Below, piece by piece: positions 61,301-64,000 of a stretch of 64,000 nucleotides of DNA. A model generated the notes under the pieces. That model saw only the letters and a program-made list of their open reading frames with translations, was not told the origin of the DNA and did no database searches. Made by a program: the position numbers and the translations under genes. The first letter of the stretch is position 1. The number at the start of each line of letters is the position of its first letter. Location of the stretch: positions 11,564,708-11,628,707 of the forward strand of contig OW388304.1 of NCBI GenBank assembly GCA_936450465.1, in the 5' to 3' direction. Source of the stretch: Gibbula magus. Its lineage: Eukaryota; Mollusca; Gastropoda; Trochida; Trochidae.

Positions 61301-62259
61301 AAAGCTTATTCCAGATGTAAAAAGTGTAAATGACGAAATATAACTATTCACTGAAGAAAGGATTCAGTTACCGTATTATTGTGGTTTTCCTCGGGGTATG
61401 ATAATAGTACGTCATATTCTTCAGTGTGTACATCGTATCCTTGTTGTATCCACTGATCTCGGACAAAGCTGTACGTATCATCTTCGTCTGCCTTGCCACC
61501 AATGTGAGGTCGCTCTGACAGCTTTCTAATACAAATATTGAAATATAGTAGTGATATTGAGGTTTACTTTTATTATACTTACACCACAGTGACTAGTAGT
61601 ATTGCAGGAGGAAGCATCGGCAATAATGTGAATTATGCATTATCGTGAGTGAATCTGCTTAAGTTGGCTGGAACAAGGGAGCCATAGGTTGTTCATTGTA
61701 TTAACCTCCTTTTAAGAAGAAAAGATCATTTTTAACTGAATTTCAAATAATCGGAGGATATCAAAGGATGAAATAACGGTTGTGAGGTTTTTTTATGATG
61801 TCTGGTGGAATATTTGTCTTGGAAAACTAACAATCTTCCTCTTTCATATCAAGTTTTTGCGTCAAGTGAAATCATTTCAATGTCAACATCTTTTTTAAAT
61901 CTACTTACCGGAACAAAGAACCAATAATTGTGAAGTGAGATAAAATATGTCAGAGGGAATAAATTTAATAACAATCATTGATAGTTTTATATCATATTAT
62001 ATTACATCAACATAACTTACTTTAAATTCGAGTCGATGTTATCTGCATTTATGCCATCAATCATGGCCTGGCTAACGCTAGTGTCCGCCTCCCTTGTCAG
62101 TTTGCTCATTAACAGGTCTTGGTTCGGTTCTGAACTTGATGCCGGTGCCGGTGCCGGGGATTTTGGAGCATACAACCCAATAAGTAACCCAATGACGAAG
62201 GCAGCGCCACCAATTATCAACGTTAGAATAGCAATATTTCGATTTGACGTCGCCACCAT
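37168..62259 (-). CDS. GCPII/NAALADase-like M28B metallopeptidase, 18 exons
   Basis: Complete gene encoding a 737-residue type II membrane zinc peptidase. Exons (high to low): 62021-62259, 61372-61525, 60555-60686, 56894-57016, 52819-52996, 51511-51607, 49993-50079, 49016-49101, 48214-48333, 47787-47869, 47270-47333, 45573-45640, 45297-45379, 42520-42607, 40882-41143, 39972-40053, 39027-39119, 37168-37342. All junctions are GT-AG and phases match throughout. Domains: membrane anchor about 9-31, protease-associated domain about 105-345, M28 peptidase about 346-585, transferrin-receptor-like dimerisation domain about 590-737. Zinc ligands H374, D384, E422, D450, H549 and catalytic E421 are present, equivalent to human 377, 387, 425, 453, 553 and 424. 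Known family role: removal of residues from small peptides outside the cell. Human R463, R534 and R536 (arginine patch) correspond to Y460, G528 and G530, N257 to W249, K699 to Y691; R210 is kept. I infer an active enzyme not specialised for acidic substrates, closer to NAALADase-L-type enzymes. Confidence 0.95.
37440..37515 (-). mobile_element. Penelope-like end with hammerhead-like core (intron 17)
   Basis: The minus strand reads CCTGATGAAAG, then an AT-rich linker, then TCCGAAACGTC and GACAATAAAGAA. CTGATGA and CGAAAC are the two conserved boxes of a hammerhead ribozyme, followed by a possible GTC cleavage site. The internal stem II looks weak, so self-cleavage is doubtful. The ACGTTTCGG and TTCTTTATT landmarks match 28191-28218. 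Confidence 0.5.
38078..38917. mobile_element. MITE with TTAA target site (intron 17)
   Basis: TTAA (38074-38077) then AGAGCCATCACGGATGTT; on the right AACATCCGTGATGGCTCT then TTAA (38918-38921). The 18-bp termini are perfect complements and weaker complementarity continues inward (AAAAAATTTCC). Length 840 bp, no gene inside. The TTAA target and purine-rich AGAG start fit Kolobok-type elements better than piggyBac; inference. Confidence 0.85.
39027..39119 (-). CDS. Peptidase exon 17
   Basis: Encodes [20 protein letters not shown] then [10 protein letters not shown], matching the family NDQLMxLERAF block. Acceptor TTCCAG, donor GTGAGT, phases 2 to 2. Confidence 0.93.
39972..40053 (-). CDS. Peptidase exon 16
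   Basis: Encodes [20 protein letters not shown] then DHINKQ; NFT is a sequon. Acceptor TTTCAG, donor GTAATA, phases 1 to 2. Confidence 0.9.
40882..41143 (-). CDS. Peptidase exon 15: last zinc ligand
   Basis: Encodes [14 protein letters not shown], with Y548 and zinc ligand H549, then [20 protein letters not shown] of the dimerisation domain, ending WNITR with a sequon. Acceptor ATACAG, donor GTAGAC, phases 0 to 1. Confidence 0.95.
41705..41895. repeat. Nested palindromes in intron 14
   Basis: The first hairpin pairs GTTCAAGAGAGGTTTC...GTAATCG with CGATTAC...AAACCTCTCTTGAAC across a short loop (41709-41769). The second pairs GCTCAATGTAGCGCTAC (about 41772) with its complement around 41855-41873. 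It is probably a degenerate foldback MITE; no target duplication was fixed. Confidence 0.65.
42520..42607 (-). CDS. Peptidase exon 14
   Basis: Encodes [20 protein letters not shown] then TTGFGYQDF. The two arginines of the human patch (534, 536) are G528 and G530, and N519 is S513. Acceptor TCGCAG, donor GTGAGT, phases 2 to 0. Confidence 0.9.
42927..43193 (+). other. Unrecognised open frame of 88 codons (intron 13)
   Basis: Antisense to the peptidase gene. It encodes [20 protein letters not shown] and ends STSLAS then stop. Upstream, in another frame, TTRSGRL near 42870 resembles a motif seen at the end of some retrotransposon Pol proteins. It may be a retroelement scrap. No function can be assigned. 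Confidence 0.25.
44472..44640. mobile_element. pogo/mariner-type MITE fragment (intron 13)
   Basis: TA then CAGTCAAGTCGCGATAGTCC at the left and GTTCGGATAATCCCCTTGAC at the right form imperfect inverted termini. CAGT..AGTCGCGATA.TCCG is the style of pogo/Tigger ends. Related CCGAACATTTCACTATCCGA sequence at 44918-44938 may be a second piece. No transposase is present. Confidence 0.6.
45221..45290. repeat. 26-bp-arm hairpin beside the exon 13 donor
   Basis: CAACTTCCCAATGCAAGGCA then TAACTC (45221-45246) and its complement (45265-45290) differ at one position, with an 18-base loop. A related single arm is at 35027-35055, so it is a small MITE family. In the sense of the host gene it starts 5 bases after the end of exon 13. 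Confidence 0.85.
45297..45379 (-). CDS. Peptidase exon 13
   Basis: Encodes [19 protein letters not shown] then EVTSDGHP. Acceptor TGGACAG, donor GTACGG, phases 0 to 2. A long hairpin begins 5 bases into the following intron. Confidence 0.87.
45573..45640 (-). CDS. Peptidase exon 12
   Basis: Encodes [20 protein letters not shown] then KK. Y460 stands where human GCPII has R463 of the arginine patch. Acceptor TTCTAG, donor GTATGA, phases 1 to 0. Confidence 0.88.
46080..47118 (-). repeat. GGCCTGAAAGGCC element, copy 2, with tandem array (intron 11)
   Basis: Degenerate tandem units of about 140-150 bp begin with CTGGAGAAGA-type motifs near 46135, 46273, 46423 and 46571, each followed by TGACC..GTGA..C and AGAATCCC.TTGGC. 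After the MITE at 46601-46951 the array resumes and ends in GGCGGACGGACGGACGCCGG, then GGGCCTTTCAGGTGTGATGA, the inverse of the end at 17576. From general knowledge, bivalve elements with internal tandem repeats of this size (pearl-type, Helitron-related) are a possible relative; not proven here. Confidence 0.65.
46601..46951. mobile_element. MITE family K1, copy 1 (intron 11)
   Basis: TTAA, then AGGGGCAGTAGCACGTTTTT; at the right AAAAAACGTGCTACTGCCCC then T and TTAA (46952-46955). Length 351 bp. It interrupts the tandem array; removing it with one TTAA joins the flanks into a normal unit. A second copy lies in the opposite orientation at 57040-57387. The TTAA target and A-G-G-G start suggest a Kolobok-type origin (inference; a TA target cannot be excluded). 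Confidence 0.88.
47270..47333 (-). CDS. Peptidase exon 11
   Basis: Encodes [20 protein letters not shown], with zinc ligand D450. Acceptor TTTTTTAG, donor GTGAGT, phases 0 to 1. Confidence 0.92.
47787..47869 (-). CDS. Peptidase exon 10: catalytic base
   Basis: Encodes [21 protein letters not shown]421 is the general base and E422 a zinc ligand. Acceptor CTCAG, donor GTGAGC, phases 1 to 0. Confidence 0.95.
48214..48333 (-). CDS. Peptidase exon 9: first zinc ligands
   Basis: Encodes [20 protein letters not shown], with zinc ligand H374 and bridging D384. Acceptor CCCAG, donor GTGTGT, phases 1 to 1. Confidence 0.95.
49016..49101 (-). CDS. Peptidase exon 8
   Basis: Encodes [20 protein letters not shown] then TIKGSIES, the strand leading into the catalytic domain. 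Acceptor TTGAAG is modest; donor GTAGGT. Phases 2 to 1. Confidence 0.87.
49170..49250 (+). repeat. (ATATT)n microsatellite (intron 7)
   Basis: About 16 pentamer units with a single G change near 49226 and a G at the end. Pure simple repeat. Confidence 0.95.
49993..50079 (-). CDS. Peptidase exon 7
   Basis: Encodes [20 protein letters not shown] and IGGSMSAN, with an N-glycosylation sequon NIT. Acceptor GACAG; the donor GTACGT at 49992-49987 is chosen because it keeps phase 2 and gives NQKV at the junction, as in relatives. Confidence 0.87.
51511..51607 (-). CDS. Peptidase exon 6
   Basis: Encodes [20 protein letters not shown] then [11 protein letters not shown], matching the conserved IPVHPIGY block. 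Acceptor TGACAG, donor GTCTGT (weak), phases 1 to 2. Confidence 0.88.
52294..52613 (+). repeat. (TAAGAATG)-type minisatellite (intron 5)
   Basis: About 320 bp of short units GTAAGAAT, ATAAGAAT, GAAAGAAT and TTGGAATG, including a higher-order repeat: the block GTAAGAATATTGGAATGTAA with its neighbours occurs twice, at about 52331 and 52440. Confidence 0.9.
52819..52996 (-). CDS. Peptidase exon 5
   Basis: Encodes [15 protein letters not shown] and [12 protein letters not shown]249 replaces the human N257 that contacts the substrate glutamate. Acceptor ATCCAG, donor GTAGGT, exit phase 1. A decayed second copy of the 5' part lies upstream, split by a transposon. Confidence 0.93.
53075..53118 (-). 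pseudogene. Decayed duplicate of exon 5, 3' fragment
   Basis: ATGGGGGTCCGTGAAGAG closely matches exon 5 (ATGGGGGTCCATGAAGAG at 52939-52956). Read on the minus strand, the relic keeps YDAVGV-like sequence and then a stop and frame change. The matching 5' fragment is at 56693-56765, on the far side of the transposon. Confidence 0.7.
53213..54331 (+). CDS. THAP zinc-finger (transposase N-terminus), 2 exons
   Basis: Exon 1 53213-53365 starts [14 protein letters not shown] and includes LSFHRFP and [11 protein letters not shown]; donor GTAAAT. Exon 2 begins at 54179 after CTTTTTAG and encodes [15 protein letters not shown] and the AVPSLFP motif. Together they give a full THAP fold: C-x3-C, then C-x2-H, with the conserved P, W and F residues and the AVPxxF signature. 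Exon phases match (0). The frame runs on to a stop at 54371-54373, or could splice at GTATAA (54331). THAP domains bind DNA; in transposons they recognise the element ends. Nothing resembling a catalytic DDE domain follows, so the product would be a DNA-binding fragment. Confidence 0.85.
54521..56505 (-). CDS. SWIM zinc-finger protein of the transposon, 4 exons
   Basis: Exons 56454-56505 ([17 protein letters not shown]), 55936-56018 ([20 protein letters not shown]), 55386-55569 ([38 protein letters not shown]) and 54521-54645 ([20 protein letters not shown]). Donors GTGAGT, GTGATT, GTGGGT and GTAAGT, and phases 1, 0, 1, 0, are consistent. The SWIM zinc motif C-x-C...C-x-H is complete. The third-exon donor is chosen for phase; an alternative GTACTG lies at 55328-55333. 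An upstream ATG at 56587 heads another frame, so the true start is uncertain. This arrangement is typical of invertebrate proteins that continue into a YqaJ nuclease, which I do not find here; the gene looks truncated by internal deletion. Confidence 0.78.
56693..56765 (-). pseudogene. Decayed duplicate of exon 5, intron-exon 5' fragment
   Basis: AAAGCAGTAAGAGAAACAAT, then CATGTACGAC, matches the sequence just upstream of exon 5 (AAGCAGTAAAAAGAAGCAAT and CATGTACGAG at 53004-53046). With 53075-53118 it forms one relic copy of the exon 5 acceptor region, split by the transposon. Confidence 0.65.
56894..57016 (-). CDS. Peptidase exon 4
   Basis: Encodes [17 protein letters not shown] and [16 protein letters not shown], holding R207 (human R210, a substrate carboxylate contact). 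Acceptor TTTCAG, donor GTGGGA. A MITE ends 23 bases upstream of the acceptor. Confidence 0.95.
57040..57387. mobile_element. MITE family K1, copy 2 (intron 3)
   Basis: TTAA (57036-57039), AGGGTCAGTAGCACG, then at the right AACGTGCTACTGCCCCT and TTAA (57388-57391). Length 348 bp, inverted relative to 46601-46951; interior landmarks such as ATGGC.GCCAT and CGATTCCCATGGCTTTAC are shared. Its left end lies 23 bases from exon 4. Confidence 0.88.
57669..57830. mobile_element. Foldback MITE, about 60-bp arms (intron 3)
   Basis: ATTTGGGTTGTCACTCATCC then AAGATCTGA and GGAATCC on the left are mirrored on the right (GGATTCC, TCAGATCTTGGATGAGTG, ACAACCCAAAT). The first 28 bp of the arms are perfect. 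No gene; a short frame inside is a product of the repeat. Confidence 0.85.
57930..60375 (-). pseudogene. L1/Tx1-like LINE remnant (intron 3)
   Basis: Read on the minus strand from 60375: KSPGSDGF and EFFQNVL (60000-60060), [20 protein letters not shown] (about 59600-59670), [15 protein letters not shown] (about 59505-59550), [14 protein letters not shown] (about 59305-59346), and the C-terminal knuckle [18 protein letters not shown] (about 58486-58545). KSPG.DGF and the final CxxC...H...C are hallmarks of L1-clade reverse transcriptases. The YxDD block is missing or deleted near 59660-59700, and there are many stops and frame changes. The 3' end is an AT-rich tail near 57930. It lies in the same orientation as the host gene. 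Confidence 0.85.
60555..60686 (-). CDS. Peptidase exon 3
   Basis: Encodes [16 protein letters not shown] through [13 protein letters not shown], the linker leading into the protease-associated domain. Acceptor TTCAG, donor GTGAGA, phase 0 on both sides. Confidence 0.9.
60890..61310 (-). repeat. Tandem array related to 46080-46600 (intron 2)
   Basis: Units with TTTCTAG or TTTTAGGG, then GAGAAGATGAAA, GGGCATGACCTCTGA, CCCATTGGCCAAGATA. At least three degenerate copies (about 60905, 61010 and 61140). Same motif set as the array in intron 11, without the GGCCTGAAAGGCC end. Confidence 0.6.
61372..61525 (-). CDS. Peptidase exon 2
   Basis: Encodes [10 protein letters not shown] and [10 protein letters not shown], matching the conserved PHLAGT and YDVLLSYP blocks at the start of the family ectodomain. 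Acceptor ATTAG, donor GTAACT, exit phase 0. Confidence 0.92.
62021..62259 (-). CDS. Peptidase exon 1: start and membrane anchor
   Basis: Start chosen at the ATG at 62257-62259 (A at -3, G at +4); in-frame upstream ATGs exist at 62322 and nearby, so up to 21 more residues are possible. Encodes a short cytoplasmic MVATSNRN, a hydrophobic anchor ([20 protein letters not shown]), a Pro/Ala/Ser linker, and the stalk ending in NADNIDSNL. Donor GTAAGT, phase 2. Confidence 0.88.
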
Positions 62260-64000
62260 GATGTTGTCTGAAAGGACCACATATTTCATATAGTACACGC
62301 CCATTAGCTTTATTGCCTTCATTTAAGGGATTAGTGCTCGTATTCAGTTTACCATTACAACCCATGTCTGCATTCTGCAATACGGCGAAGGGATTTTCTT
62401 TTCTATTCTTACAGTCAACACCCTGGAAAAGAAGGGTTTTTTTCCCTCGACGAGGACATATAGCTTGTATTTGGTGATTACTACTTGCCCATGGAAGATC
62501 CTGTGACGTGATATTTATACGCAAATTAAACTACTGTAATACCGCTACAAGAATGCCGTCACAATAGTATAGTCGTACCGCCACCACAATGGTACATATG
62601 ACTCACCGAAAATTTAGTTTCAAACACTTTCGGCAAGTTCGCTTAATTAATTTAGACAAGTAATGAATAGATTACTAAATTTCCTTAAATATAATACCAT
62701 TTTAATCAAACTCGCGTTCGCTCGTTTTTTATACCAAATCTTTAACACGTTTTATAAAAATGGTTTTAACTTTACAGGGAAGTTCTCAGCAATTGCTTGG
62801 TATACATTCAGCGCATCGAAAATGCTCTCATTTTTCCAGTGTGTCGAATGAAAGCATATAGGGCTGGTGAATGGATGTTCTAAGACAAGGTCAGTATGCG
62901 GATAACCTTGACAGTAATTGAATGTATGTTGAACAAGTAAATGTTTTCTTTTAAAATCTATATTTACAATGGTAGATTTCAATACAAAATGTAACTGTAT
63001 AAGAGATATATACCATGAAAGGTCGATGCTATTTCTATGCGAACACAAGCGACACCTTGAAAGTAGTTTCATATCAATGAATAAAGTACACAAACACACT
63101 ATTCCAACGGAGAAGAACAAGAATAATATATCAGCAAATTTTAAAGATCGAGACATGCACATATGCCACTAAGTAGAAACTGTTAACGATAAACGCATTA
63201 TTTTATTAACGTATTTCTTACCTTAGCAGAGAAATGTTATCCAGAAACTGCCAAAGAAATTCGCCTGACTTTTTATCTAGAGATGAGGCGATGGACTAAG
63301 GTCGAACAGGGCCCGACGGCTGGCAATAAAGGGTGTAGTTAAGATACAGTTTCAGTGTTAATCCATAGAACAAATGTTGATGTAAAAGAGAACCCTGTCG
63401 AAATCCCATGACGAAGTCGTGATCTGGCATACCCATCTGCAGGTGACAGAATGAATATAAACTACCAGGTAAAAGAAACTGCACACCTCAGTTAGTTTCG
63501 ATTAAAGTTAGGGTCTCATATTCGGTTTACTCTCGATCTGCCTACTTCTCGATCTGCCTCGGTCAAAATAAAAGTTTAGGGAAAACGAGAAAAACCAGGC
63601 CATCCCCTATGAGAAGTGAATGATACCATATCTGACCAAAAAAAACACAACATAGATTTTATAATTTTATTTGATGATAACATTGTATATTTTAATATAT
63701 AAAGTATAGAATATTTACATATAAACAGATTTCACATTACCCACGTTCATTTAATTTGTATGACATTATATAGCATACATCTATAACTTGTTTACTTCAC
63801 ATAAAAAAGTATAACATGAAGTATTTTGATATATATAGTATTAAATATCTGCATAACAGATTTCATATTGTTATGTCATTCATCATCCACTTTCATTGTT
63901 AATTTTGTTTCACAATATATAACATACATGTACATGTATAAATTGTACACATACAAATATCCTTTCATCAGTACATCAGTACTCGAACAGTATGGTGTAG
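62260..64000. other. Upstream flank of the peptidase gene
   Basis: Expected to hold the 5' untranslated region and promoter of the minus-strand gene, but no TATA box or initiator stands out. Overlapping short frames at 62752-63172 on both strands have no family resemblance. CTCGATCTGCCTAC occurs at 63533 with a partial repeat (CTCGATCTGCCT) at 63548. The far end is AT-rich without features. Confidence 0.45.

Noticed and set aside
62752..63172. Overlapping ORFs on both strands upstream of the peptidase
   Set aside because: Neither shows a domain; the region is probably promoter-side flank.

Overview
The window is AT-rich, intron-bearing eukaryotic DNA with a high load of transposable elements. 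Spliced exons, a degenerate Ty3/Gypsy element, several non-LTR retrotransposon remnants, a tRNA-derived SINE ending in a GTTAAACCC..CTCA tail, and GGCCTGAAAGGCC / GTCCGTCCGTCC repeats together suggest a lophotrochozoan, most likely a mollusc. This is inference from repeat types and protein similarity; no species can be named from the sequence alone.

Layout. 1-4.8 kb: intergenic. 4.83-14.53 kb: one Ty3/Gypsy retrotransposon with 1.46-1.47 kb LTRs, a 4-bp target duplication and broken gag-pol. 15.5-17.7 kb: a foldback repeat, a dead Tc1 transposase carrying a small retrotransposed insert, and common mollusc-type repeats. 18.6-27.7 kb: a 3-kb segment present twice; copy 2 has gained a LINE fragment, a foldback element with a 10-bp target duplication and a SINE, so copy 1 serves as the empty-site control. 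28.2 kb: a 70-bp-arm hairpin with Penelope/hammerhead-like sequence. 30.5-32.0 kb: a cluster of GCCCATGGGC palindromes followed by a satellite built on GTTGACTTTG. 32.1-37 kb: LINE and SINE tails and small inverted-repeat elements.

37.17-62.26 kb (minus strand) is the one intact host gene. I reconstructed 18 coding exons with compatible splice phases, giving a 737-residue membrane-anchored M28B metallopeptidase of the glutamate carboxypeptidase II / NAALADase family. All zinc ligands and the catalytic glutamate are present. The arginine patch and several glutamate-pocket residues known from human GCPII are replaced, which argues for a NAALADase-like peptidase with changed specificity.

Its introns hold most of the mobile DNA: two opposite copies of one TTAA-flanked MITE, a second TTAA MITE, foldback MITEs, an L1/Tx1-like LINE, tandem repeats, and in intron 4 a 3.57-kb DNA transposon. 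That transposon has inverted termini, a THAP gene at one end and a convergent SWIM zinc-finger gene at the other. I read it as an internally deleted ISL2EU-like element. It sits inside, and splits, a decayed duplicate of exon 5. Two insertions lie against splice sites: a MITE end supplies a plausible branch point for exon 4, and a 26-bp hairpin begins just after the exon 13 donor.
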